Below are positions 49,273 through 56,905 of a DNA stretch of 56,905 nucleotides, piece after piece; within the stretch, counting starts at the first letter, position 1, and each line of letters opens with the position of its first letter. The DNA lies in contig JAFYMC010000009.1 in assembly GCA_017556805.1 (NCBI GenBank), positions 1 to 56,905 of the forward strand, given 5' to 3'. A program made the position numbers and the translations under genes. Origin of the DNA: Lachnospiraceae bacterium. Its GTDB lineage: Bacteria; Bacillota; Clostridia; Lachnospirales; Lachnospiraceae. Below the pieces are notes generated by a model. That model was given only the letters and a program-made list of their open reading frames with translations, did not search any database and was not told the origin of the DNA.

Positions 49273-49292
49273 AAGACTCGCTTGCGAATCTT
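49273..49292. repeat. CGCTTGCG hairpin between dgt and dnaG
   Basis: AAGACTCG-CTTG-CGAATCTT is an imperfect palindrome with the octamer CGCTTGCG at its centre, followed by GGCGCG. The same octamer centres two hairpins in the glgP leader at 53086-53103 and 53118-53129. Confidence 0.6.
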
Positions 49293-49306
49293 GGCGCGGG
49301 GTTCGG

Positions 49307-50314
49307 TTAATACACACTCCACGCATCCGGAATCATAATCTCCGTATAGGTTACCGTAGCGAAACGGTCCGACATTCCGGCAATGTAATCGCACACTACC
49401 CGGGAAACCGTTTCCCCTCCTTCTATCATCCGGAGAAATTTCCCCGGCAAAAGCTCTGTATGATCCATAAAATACTCATACAACTGCTCAATCATCTTTT
49501 CTGCCTTTTTCTCCTCACCCTTTGCCTTCGGATTCGTATAGACACTTTCAAACATATACAACCGCAGGTTTAACATGGCCTCTTCCACCGCCGGCGACAT
49601 ACAAATATCCCCTGCTTCCTCACTGCTGATAATAATATCGTGAATGAGGGTATTCAAACGTTCTCTCGGAGAATGGCCCAATACGCTGGTATACAGCGTC
49701 GGGATGTCCTCTTCTCTGATAATCTGTCCCCGGATAGCGTCGTCAATATCATGGTTGATATAGGCAATTTTATCCGAAAGTCGTACAATTTTTCCTTCCA
49801 ACGTGGAAGGCTTACCCTCCGTCTGATGGTTCAAAATGCCGTCCCGCACTTCCTTGGTCAAATTCAGCCCCCGGCCCTGTTTTTCCAGGCGTTCCACCAC
49901 ACGGATACTTTGGATATGATGCTCAAAGCCACCCTCACATACCCGGTTTAACGCCCGCTCCCCGGCATGTCCGAAAGGGGTATGTCCCAAATCGTGGCCA
50001 AGAGCAATCGCTTCCGTCAAATCCTCATTTAACCTTAGCGCCTTCGCAATGGTTCTGGCATTTTGGGAAACCTCCAACGTATGGGTCAAACGGTTCCGGT
50101 AATGGTCGCCTTCCGGCGCCAGAAACACCTGGGTCTTTCCCTTTAACCGCCGAAATGCCTTACAATGCAAGATACGATCCCGATCTCTTTGATACTCCGG
50201 ACGCAGGTCACACATCTCCTCCGGTACATCCCGCCCCTGGGTCTCGTCACTAAAGGCTGCCTTCGGGCTGAGATATTCGTGTTCTCGTTGCTCCATTCTC
50301 TCGCGAATCGTCAT
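49307..50314 (-). CDS. dgt: deoxyguanosinetriphosphate triphosphohydrolase family protein
   Basis: A 335-residue HD-domain dNTPase that removes triphosphate from dGTP or other dNTPs. Metal-site motifs are visible: RNRLTHTLEVSQNARTIA (H), EAIALGHDLGHTPFGHAGE (HD) and LSDKIAYINHDIDD (D). The N-terminal DRDRILHCKAFRRLKGKTQV is typical of the short clostridial form. The start is taken at ATG 50314, 5 bases after AGGAGG; the open frame extends 32 codons further without a better site. It is first in line before dnaG and rpoD. Confidence 0.93.
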   Translation of the reverse strand: MTIRERMEQREHEYLSPKAAFSDETQGRDVPEEMCDLRPEYQRDRDRILHCKAFRRLKGKTQVFLAPEGDHYRNRLTHTLEVSQNARTIAKALRLNEDLTEAIALGHDLGHTPFGHAGERALNRVCEGGFEHHIQSIRVVERLEKQGRGLNLTKEVRDGILNHQTEGKPSTLEGKIVRLSDKIAYINHDIDDAIRGQIIREEDIPTLYTSVLGHSPRERLNTLIHDIIISSEEAGDICMSPAVEEAMLNLRLYMFESVYTNPKAKGEEKKAEKMIEQLYEYFMDHTELLPGKFLRMIEGGETVSRVVCDYIAGMSDRFATVTYTEIMIPDAWSVY

Positions 50315-50481
50315 CTTGTCCTCCTGTTCGTTCACATACGCTGTTTCACTATAGAAAATGTAAGGTTTCCTATAGAGCAAAAAATCTCCCGTATTAGTAT
50401 AATACGACAAAAAAAAGGAATTTCCTCTTTTCCGAATTAATAAATTATAAAAACTTAGAAAATTGCGTCATTTCCCACAAT

Positions 50482-50518
50482 AAAAAAATGGCGCCTCGTA
50501 CTTGTACGAAAGCGCCAT
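50482..50518 (-). terminator. terminator of glgP
   Basis: Minus-strand ATGGCGC and GCGCCAT flank an inner CGTAC/GTACG stem and are followed by TTTTTTTATTG. A second weaker hairpin (CGTAGGG/CCCTACG) lies between it and the stop codon. Confidence 0.9.
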
Positions 50519-50582
50519 CTACATTTCTCAATTGTGAGCACACGTAGGGCGAAACCATTTGTAATCACCCCCTACGCTCTTA

Positions 50583-53015
50583 TTACATCTCCACCGTTAC
50601 CTTCTCCAAGTGCCAGATATCCTTTACATACTCCTCGATGGTACGATCGGAAGAGAACTTACCGCAGCAAGCCACATTTAAGATTGCGGACTTTGCCCAG
50701 CCTTCACGGTCACGATACTTTGCCTCTACCTGCTTCTGTGCCTCTTCGTAGGAACGGAAATCCTTCAGGATGAAGTACTGGTCCTCATCCAGTAAGGAAG
50801 TATACAGTTCGCGGAAGAGTTCCTTATCTACGGAGTAGGTACCGTCCACAAGACGGTCTACCACACGATGAATCTCTCTGTCCTGCTCGTAGATGCTGCG
50901 CGGACGGTAGCTGCGATTCTTCTCAAGCTCAATAACTTCATCGGCACTCATACCGAAGATTACCGCATGCTCTCTGCCTACCTCTTCCACAATTTCCACA
51001 TTTGCGCCGTCCATGGTGCCGAGAGTAACCGCACCGTTTAACATAAACTTCATATTACCGGTACCGGATGCTTCCTTACTTGCGGTGGAAATCTGCTCGG
51101 ATACATCGGATGCCGCAAAAATCCACTCTGCGTTGGATACACGGTAGTTCTCGATGAATACCACCTTAATTCTGCCTGCAACCACCGGATCGTCATTTAC
51201 CACATCACCCACACTGTTGATGAGCTTAATGATAGCCTTTGCTCTACGATAGCCTGCGGAAGCCTTCGCACCGAAAATAAAGGTACGTGGGAAGAACTCC
51301 ATACCCGGATTTTCCTTAATTCTTTCATACAAGTGCATGACATGCAAAATATTCAAAAGCTGACGCTTATACTCGTGGAGACGCTTTACCTGTACATCGA
51401 AAATGGAATTCGGGTCCACATCAATGCCGTTATACTCTTTAATATATTTCGCAAGACGAAGCTTATTCTCGTACTTAATCTTCATAAACTCTTCCTGCGC
51501 CTTCTTATCATCGGCGTACGGTGCAATGCCCTTAATCACCGGCAAATCGGTGATCCAGCCGTCACCCACCTTTTCGGTCACCCATTTTGCAAGAAGCGGA
51601 TTGCCGTGAAGCAGGAATCTTCTCTGGGTAATACCGTTGGTCTTATTGGAAAACTTCTCCGGCCACAGCTCGTAGAAGTCCTTTAACTGCTCCTTCTTTA
51701 AAATCTCGGTGTGCAGTGCCGCAACACCGTTTACGGAGAAACCGCCTACGATGGCAAGGTTTGCCATACGCACCTGTCCGTCGTAGAGAATTGCCATCTG
51801 CTTAATCTTCTCTGCATTGCCCGGATACTTCTCCTTTAACATAGCTTCAAACTGGCGGTTGATTTCTTCCACAATCTGGTACACACGCGGAAGCAATGCC
51901 TTAAACAGGGAAATCGGCCACTTCTCCAATGCTTCTGCCATAATAGTGTGGTTGGTGTAAGCACAGGTCTTACGAACCACTTCCCAAGCCTCATCCCATT
52001 CAAGGAAATAATCATCCAAAAGAATACGCATCAGCTCTGCCACCGTTACGGTCGGATGAGTATCGTTTAACTGGAAGCATACCTTCTCATGAAGCTTACG
52101 AATATCGTCATGATTCTTCATATACTTTGTCACCGCACTCTGTACACTTGCTGATACAAAGAAATACTGCTGCTTTAAGCGAAGCTCTTTACCTGCCATA
52201 TGGTTGTCATTCGGGTACAGCACCTCACAAATGGTTCTGGCAAGATTCTCCTGCTCTACCGCCTTCTGATAATCCCCCTTATCAAAGGACTCTAAGTTAA
52301 AGTCGTTAATTGCCTCCGCATCCCAGATACGAAGGGTATTGACTACGTTATTGCCATAACCAACTACCGGCAAATCATACGGTACCGCCAGAACGGAATT
52401 ACATCCCTCCTGTACGAACTTATCGCGGCCGGTGGCCTCGTCACGTACCAGCTTTACATAGCCGCCGAATTTTACCTCTACCGCATACTCCGCACGCTTA
52501 ATTTCAAACGGATTGCCGTGCTTTAACCAGTTGTCCGGTGCCTCCACCTGGAAACCGTCCTTAATCTTCTGCTTAAACATACCGTACTTATAACGGATAC
52601 CGCAGCCGTACGCCGGGTAACCGAGGCTGGATAAGGAATCCAAAAAGCAGGCTGCCAAACGACCGAGACCGCCGTTACCGAGCGCCGCATCCGGCTCCGT
52701 ATCCTCGATGGCATCCGGATCGATACCAAGCTCTACAAGAGCCTCTCTGATTTCATCATATGCCTTTAAATTAATCATACAGTTGCCAAGAGCCCGTCCC
52801 ATCAAAAACTCCATAGAAAGATAGTACACAGTCTTCGCATCCTGCTCCTCGTACTGCTTATGGGTCTCCATCCACATATCTACGATGTAGTCCTTTACCG
52901 CAAAGGCTACCGCCTGGAACAACTGTACCTGGGTTGCATCCTCAATGCTTCTGCGGAACAATGTCTTTAAATTGTCTTTGACTTCCTGTTTGAACTCTTC
53001 CTTGCAAAACTTCAT
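50583..53015 (-). CDS. glgP: glycogen/starch/alpha-glucan phosphorylase
   Basis: An 810-residue GT35 enzyme that releases glucose-1-phosphate from glycogen or maltodextrin. MEFLMGRALGNCMINL, the region DAALGNGGLGRLAACFLDS and CFQLNDTHPTV are conserved, and the PLP-binding lysine is K656 in EASGTGNMKFMLNGAVTLGT. Full length, with a short N-terminus lacking the regulatory extension of eukaryotic enzymes. It is monocistronic with an unusually long hairpin-rich leader of about 215 bases and a strong terminator. No other glycogen genes are in the window. Confidence 0.97.
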   Translation of the reverse strand: MKFCKEEFKQEVKDNLKTLFRRSIEDATQVQLFQAVAFAVKDYIVDMWMETHKQYEEQDAKTVYYLSMEFLMGRALGNCMINLKAYDEIREALVELGIDPDAIEDTEPDAALGNGGLGRLAACFLDSLSSLGYPAYGCGIRYKYGMFKQKIKDGFQVEAPDNWLKHGNPFEIKRAEYAVEVKFGGYVKLVRDEATGRDKFVQEGCNSVLAVPYDLPVVGYGNNVVNTLRIWDAEAINDFNLESFDKGDYQKAVEQENLARTICEVLYPNDNHMAGKELRLKQQYFFVSASVQSAVTKYMKNHDDIRKLHEKVCFQLNDTHPTVTVAELMRILLDDYFLEWDEAWEVVRKTCAYTNHTIMAEALEKWPISLFKALLPRVYQIVEEINRQFEAMLKEKYPGNAEKIKQMAILYDGQVRMANLAIVGGFSVNGVAALHTEILKKEQLKDFYELWPEKFSNKTNGITQRRFLLHGNPLLAKWVTEKVGDGWITDLPVIKGIAPYADDKKAQEEFMKIKYENKLRLAKYIKEYNGIDVDPNSIFDVQVKRLHEYKRQLLNILHVMHLYERIKENPGMEFFPRTFIFGAKASAGYRRAKAIIKLINSVGDVVNDDPVVAGRIKVVFIENYRVSNAEWIFAASDVSEQISTASKEASGTGNMKFMLNGAVTLGTMDGANVEIVEEVGREHAVIFGMSADEVIELEKNRSYRPRSIYEQDREIHRVVDRLVDGTYSVDKELFRELYTSLLDEDQYFILKDFRSYEEAQKQVEAKYRDREGWAKSAILNVACCGKFSSDRTIEEYVKDIWHLEKVTVEM

Positions 53016-53085
53016 GGTTCTGTCCTCCGTTCGATTTCGTCAATTCTCTACTATCGTTCTCCACCAATACAATCATATTTAATAA

Positions 53086-53206
53086 GAGTCCGCTTGCGGA
53101 CTCTCGCGCCGAGCGCGGTCGCTTGCGACATTTTCCATTCGCGCGAGTGCGCATCAATGCGCGAAGTGCTTTCAGACGAAAGGAAGTACTTCCTTTTCGT
53201 CTGAAA
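53086..53206 (-). promoter_or_regulatory. array of hairpins in the glgP leader
   Basis: Between the glgP promoter and start codon lie five hairpins in a row (plus-strand positions): 53169-53206 (17-bp arms around AGTACT, TTTCAGACGAAAGGA inverted), 53149-53162 (GCGCAT-CA-ATGCGC), 53118-53129 (GTCGCTTGCGAC), 53106-53116 (GCGC-CGA-GCGC) and 53086-53103 (GAGTCCGCTTGCGGACTC). The first may end transcription from the DUF554 gene. The rest form a GC-rich RNA domain with no known riboswitch pattern. Confidence 0.65.
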
Positions 53207-53237
53207 ATAGGACAATGGGCCTATTCGTATTTTATAT

Positions 53238-53265
53238 AGTATACCACAAATTTAAAAAATTACAA
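53238..53265 (-). promoter_or_regulatory. sigma-A promoter of glgP
   Basis: Minus-strand TTGTAA (53260-53265), a 16-base spacer and TATACT (53238-53243) with extended -10 TGG. It predicts a leader of about 215 bases. Confidence 0.7.
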
Positions 53266-53324
53266 CACTTGAACAAGCAACTTTAAAACGTTCGCACGTT
53301 AGTACTCTGACGCAATGCGAAATA

Positions 53325-54104
53325 TCACATAAACCGGCACAATAAAATCGGCAAAAAGATGGCCGGCACTAAATTCATCACCTTAAACTTTGAAATCCCC
53401 AGCATATTCAACGCAACACCGATAATAATAACATTTCCCACGCAGTTCATTTCCGCAATGACCGGGTCCGTTAAAAACGGCTCCACAAACCGAGCCAGAA
53501 GTGTAATGCTCCCCTGATACACAAACAACAAACCGGCGGAAAGCATCACTCCGGTCCCCAGTGTAGACGCAAAAATAATCGCCGCCACACCGTCTATGGT
53601 AGCCTTTGCAAACAGTGTTTCATGATTTTCGGTGAGCCCGCTTTGCAGGGAACCTACAATCGCCATAGCGCCCACACAGAACAAGAGACTGGAGGTCACA
53701 AAGCCTTCCGCAAGGGAAACCTTCCTCGCCGGAATTCCCGCAACGTTTTTCACACCCGCCGGATTTTCCTTCGAAACAGCATCCGTCTCCGTAACATCCC
53801 CACCGATTACTTCCGCTACTTCTTCCGTTTTCCTCGCAAACTTCTTCTCCAGAAAATCTCCCAGCTTATTGATCTTATCATCCAAATCAATGGCTTCACC
53901 GATTATGGTGCCCACCACCATGGAAACAATCAGCACCAACGTATTATCTCCCGCAAGACACCCGCTGATACCGATATAAAGGGTACAAAGTCCCAAACCG
54001 ATCATCAGCGTATCCGCCATCTTCTTCGGAAGGCCTTTTTTGAGTAATAAACCGACTGCGCCACCAAGAACAATAGCACCTGCATTTACTAATGTACCTA
54101 ACAT
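53325..54104 (-). CDS. DUF554 membrane protein
   Basis: A 259-residue polytopic protein of the DUF554 (YdfK/YqgA) family: MLGTLVNAGAIVLGGAVGLL at the start, GLGLCTLYIGISGC, FVTSSLLFCVGAMAIVGSLQ and a closing NVIIIGVALNMLGISKFKVM. It has about seven hydrophobic segments with a charged cytoplasmic loop of about 60 residues (about 85-145) that is longer than usual and carries a run of Glu and Val. The family has no proven function. It starts after GGAGGAAGT and stands alone between ileS and glgP. Confidence 0.88.
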   Translation of the reverse strand: MLGTLVNAGAIVLGGAVGLLLKKGLPKKMADTLMIGLGLCTLYIGISGCLAGDNTLVLIVSMVVGTIIGEAIDLDDKINKLGDFLEKKFARKTEEVAEVIGGDVTETDAVSKENPAGVKNVAGIPARKVSLAEGFVTSSLLFCVGAMAIVGSLQSGLTENHETLFAKATIDGVAAIIFASTLGTGVMLSAGLLFVYQGSITLLARFVEPFLTDPVIAEMNCVGNVIIIGVALNMLGISKFKVMNLVPAIFLPILLCRFM

Positions 54105-54125
54105 ACTTCCTCCAACCTATGAAAG

Positions 54126-54158
54126 GAGCCGCCGCACAGCTTATCTGCACGGCAGCTC
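54126..54158 (-). terminator. terminator-like hairpin after ileS
   Basis: Minus-strand GAGCTGCCGTGCAG and CTGTGCGGCGGCTC pair with two G-U pairs as a 14-bp stem, followed by CTTTCAT. The T-run is weak. It lies 15 bases after the ileS stop. Confidence 0.7.
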
Positions 54159-54173
54159 TTACTCTTCACAATA

Positions 54174-56905
54174 TTAGTTCTTCTTTACAGCCAGAGTTAC
54201 ATTCTCGCCGTTTAGATCCCATTCCTTTACAAAGCCGTCGGTGCTGCCGAATACCAGACTGTCTGCCAGTACTACAGACTTCACTTCTGCTTCATTCTTT
54301 GCGAACAGGTCAGCCAGCTTGTCGTTACCGGTCACATACAGAGTGATGTGGTCCATAACCTCAAAGCCTGCTTCCTTACGCATGGTCTGTACCTTGGAAA
54401 TAAGCTCTCTTACATAACCCTCTTCGATGAGCTCATCGGTCAGGTTCGTATCAAGCACAACGGTTACACCGTTATCTGCCTCGGATACATAGCCTTCCTT
54501 CTGCGCGGACTCGATTAACAGATCCTCTGCGGTCAAATCCTCAGCCACACCTTCTACGGTAACGGTGAGCTTCCCGGTGTTGTTCAGCTCATCCATAGCT
54601 GCATTGCCGTCAAGCTCGGTTAATACGGTACGCAGTGCATTTAAACGGCTGCCGAAACGCTTACCGAGAGTCTTTAACTGCGGCTTAAAGGTATAAGAGG
54701 TGAAATCACGTACGTCGGTGGTAAATGCCACATTCTTTACGTTTAACTCGTCGGCAATAATCTCGTTAAAGAATGCGGTCAGTTCGCCCTCCTCGGACTT
54801 TACATACATGGTACCGATCGGCTGACGCTGCTTGATGTTTGCGGTATTTCTTGCCGCACGACCAAGAACAACGATGTTCAGCACGCGCTCCATATTCTCC
54901 TCTAATTCCTTATCAATCCAAGCGGTATTTACTACCGGGAAGTCGCAAAGGTGTACGCTCTCCGGTGCGGTCTTATCCAGGCTGCAAACAAGATTGCGGT
55001 AGATTTCCTCTGCCATAAACGGAATCATCGGCGCTGCGGTCTTTGCAATGGTCACAAGCGCGGTGTACAGGGTCATATATGCGTTAATCTTATCCTGCTC
55101 CATGCCCTTTGCCCAGAAACGCTCTCTGCCGCGGCGCACATACCAGTTACTCATTTCATCCACGAACTCCTGCAATGCTCTTGCAGCTTCCGGGATACGG
55201 TAGTTCTCTAAATTGTTATCAACCGCTGCCACTACACTGTTTAACTTGGAAAGGAGCCACTTATCCATTACGGAAAGCTTCTCATAGTCCAGGGTGTACT
55301 TGGTAGCGTCGAATTCGTCAATGTTTGCATACAGTACGAAGAATGCATAGGTATTCCAAAGGGTACCCATGAACTTTCTCTGGCCTTCCACAACCGCCTT
55401 ATCGTGGAAACGGTTCGGCAACCACGGAGCGGAGTTGATGTAGAAGTACCAACGGATGGCGTCCGCACCGAACTTCTCCAATGCATCAAACGGGTCCACC
55501 GCATTTCCCTTACTCTTACTCATCTTCTGGCCGTTCTCATCCTGCACGTGACCGAGAACAATTACGTTCTCGTACGGAGCCTTGTTAAACAATAAAGTAG
55601 ACTCTGCAAGGAGAGAATGGAACCAACCTCTGGTCTGGTCCACCGCCTCGGAAATGAACTGTGCCGGGAACTGCTTCTCGAACAATTCCTTATTTTCAAA
55701 CGGATAATGATGCTGTGCAAACGGCATGGCACCGGAGTCAAACCAACAGTCCAGAACTTCCGGCACACGGGTCATCTTCTTGCCGCACTCCGGACAATTT
55801 AAGGTGATGGCATCGATGTACGGACGATGGAACTCTACGGTCTTAGCCTCTTCCATACCACTCATACGGTACAACTCGTCACGGCCTTCGATACAATGTC
55901 TATGACCGCACTCACACTCCCAGATGTTCAGCGGAGTACCCCAGTAACGGTTACGGGAAATCGCCCAGTCCTGAATGTTTTCCAGCCAGTTGCCGAAACG
56001 GCCCTTACCGATGGATTCCGGAATCCAGTTGATGGTGTTGTTGTTACGGATCAAGTCGTCCTTTACCGCAGTTTCCTTGATGTACCAGGACTCACGTGCA
56101 TAGTAGATGAGCGGGGTATCACATCTCCAACAATGCGGATAGCTGTGCTCAAACTTCGGTGCGTCAAAGAGAAGTCCCTTCTTATCAAGGTCGGTCAGAA
56201 CCATCGGGTCTGCCTTCTTTACAAATACGCCTGCATACGGAGTCTCGGCGGTCATCTCACCCTTACCGTCAACCAACTGAACAAACGGCAGGTCATACTT
56301 TCTGCCGACGTTGGCATCGTCTTCACCGAAGGCCGGAGCAATATGTACCACGCCGGTACCGTCGGTTAAGGTAACGTAATTGTCACAAACTACATAATGA
56401 GCCTTTTTGCCCTGCTTTGCACAAATCTCGATTGCACAGTCAAACAGTGGCTCGTATTCCTTGTATTCCAAATCCTTACCTACATAGGTCTCCAGCACGG
56501 TGTATGCCGGCTTCTCTTCGGTAGCAAGCTTTCCGAGCACGGTGTCAAGCAAAGCCTCTGCCATGTAGTAGGTATAGCCGTCAGCAGCTGCCACCTTTGC
56601 GTAGCGCTCATCCGGATTTACACAGAGAGCCACGTTACTCGGCAGGGTCCACGGGGTGGTGGTCCATGCTAAGATGTAAGCGTCCTCGCCCACTACCTTA
56701 AAGCGTGCCACTGCGGAACGTTCCTTCACGTCCTTATAGCCCTGTGCCACTTCCGCGGAAGAAAGCGGAGTACCGCAACGCGGACAATACGGCACAATCT
56801 TAAAGCCCTTATACAATAAGCCCTTATCCCAACTCTGGCGAAGTGCCCACCACTCGGACTCGATGTAGTTGTCATGATAGGTTACGTACGGGTCGTCCAT
56901 GTCAG
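54174..56905 (-). CDS. ileS: isoleucyl-tRNA synthetase, C-terminal 909 residues (runs off right edge)
   Basis: The gene continues beyond position 56905; the frame before MDDPYVTYHDNYIESEWWAL is open (codon GAC), so that methionine is internal. The N-terminal part with the HIGH motif is outside the window. Visible parts include the editing domain (AYILAWTTTPWTLPSNVALC), the class I KMSKS signature in ENGQKMSKSKGNAVDPFDAL, DQTRGWFHSLLAES, the anticodon-binding domain and a C-terminal domain with VVLDTNLTDELIEEGYVREL. This is the long form with a C-terminal domain and no zinc-finger tail, the eukaryote-like type also found in many clostridia and often less sensitive to mupirocin. Confidence 0.96.
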   Translation of the reverse strand, partial: DMDDPYVTYHDNYIESEWWALRQSWDKGLLYKGFKIVPYCPRCGTPLSSAEVAQGYKDVKERSAVARFKVVGEDAYILAWTTTPWTLPSNVALCVNPDERYAKVAAADGYTYYMAEALLDTVLGKLATEEKPAYTVLETYVGKDLEYKEYEPLFDCAIEICAKQGKKAHYVVCDNYVTLTDGTGVVHIAPAFGEDDANVGRKYDLPFVQLVDGKGEMTAETPYAGVFVKKADPMVLTDLDKKGLLFDAPKFEHSYPHCWRCDTPLIYYARESWYIKETAVKDDLIRNNNTINWIPESIGKGRFGNWLENIQDWAISRNRYWGTPLNIWECECGHRHCIEGRDELYRMSGMEEAKTVEFHRPYIDAITLNCPECGKKMTRVPEVLDCWFDSGAMPFAQHHYPFENKELFEKQFPAQFISEAVDQTRGWFHSLLAESTLLFNKAPYENVIVLGHVQDENGQKMSKSKGNAVDPFDALEKFGADAIRWYFYINSAPWLPNRFHDKAVVEGQRKFMGTLWNTYAFFVLYANIDEFDATKYTLDYEKLSVMDKWLLSKLNSVVAAVDNNLENYRIPEAARALQEFVDEMSNWYVRRGRERFWAKGMEQDKINAYMTLYTALVTIAKTAAPMIPFMAEEIYRNLVCSLDKTAPESVHLCDFPVVNTAWIDKELEENMERVLNIVVLGRAARNTANIKQRQPIGTMYVKSEEGELTAFFNEIIADELNVKNVAFTTDVRDFTSYTFKPQLKTLGKRFGSRLNALRTVLTELDGNAAMDELNNTGKLTVTVEGVAEDLTAEDLLIESAQKEGYVSEADNGVTVVLDTNLTDELIEEGYVRELISKVQTMRKEAGFEVMDHITLYVTGNDKLADLFAKNEAEVKSVVLADSLVFGSTDGFVKEWDLNGENVTLAVKKN

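Overview
The window looks like a chromosomal segment of a spore-forming Lachnospiraceae-type clostridium (Bacillota). The reasons are a low-to-moderate G+C coding style, strong GGAGG ribosome binding sites, a bacterial type A RNase P RNA, an RpoD of about 370 residues next to dnaG, and sporulation genes (cotJABC, an alpha/beta-type SASP, a SpoIID-like protein, a SleB-type hydrolase). This is judged from reading the sequence; no database search was run.

Layout. 1-3.3 kb: the 3' end of an L-fucose isomerase-like gene, a Bax-inhibitor-1 membrane protein and a chemotaxis receptor. 3.3-15.2 kb: a cotJABC spore-coat operon whose third gene, cotJC (manganese-catalase family), is cut in two by a 10,523-bp element. 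15.3-25 kb: a zinc-ribbon membrane protein, SASP, YihY, a SpoIID-like protein, an amino-acid ABC permease with a lobe-swapped binding protein, a beta-propeller protein, RadA and a small conserved protein. 25-38.6 kb: clpC, a GntR regulator, a cohesin-type protein, a large multi-SH3 glucosaminidase-like protein, an O-antigen-ligase-like protein and a large Ig-like surface protein with a strong promoter and structured leader. 39-43.3 kb: structured repeats, thrC, a SleB-like hydrolase, an AP2-domain protein and rnpB. 43.4-56.9 kb: a housekeeping block with a TGS-nucleoside kinase, trmK, rpoD, dnaG and dgt, then glgP, a DUF554 protein and most of ileS, which runs off the right edge.

The main discovery is the element in cotJC. 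It carries a large serine recombinase, a 59-codon SHOCT-like gene, an XRE regulator and an AT-rich defence cargo: an RT-nitrilase protein of the DRT type 1 (UG1) kind, an adjacent HEPN protein with an RX4H motif, a membrane-anchored protein, a DPDNG-motif protein and a MntA/HepT-type pair. Joining the two cotJC halves at a shared GGCAC restores one uninterrupted 202-codon frame reading DIGTEELAHMEI across the junction. The reconstructed circle junction is a perfect 8-bp inverted repeat around a GG dinucleotide, as expected for a serine-integrase attP. The arrangement matches the skin-type elements that interrupt sporulation genes such as sigK. Excision in the mother cell could rebuild cotJC while the germline keeps the defence genes.

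Within the element there are unexplained structures: alternating 16-bp iterons beside the left end, a 15-bp direct repeat inside both ends, a recombinase promoter bracketed by 9-bp inverted repeats, and two diverged copies of a structured repeat of about 125 bp bounding the reverse-transcriptase cassette.
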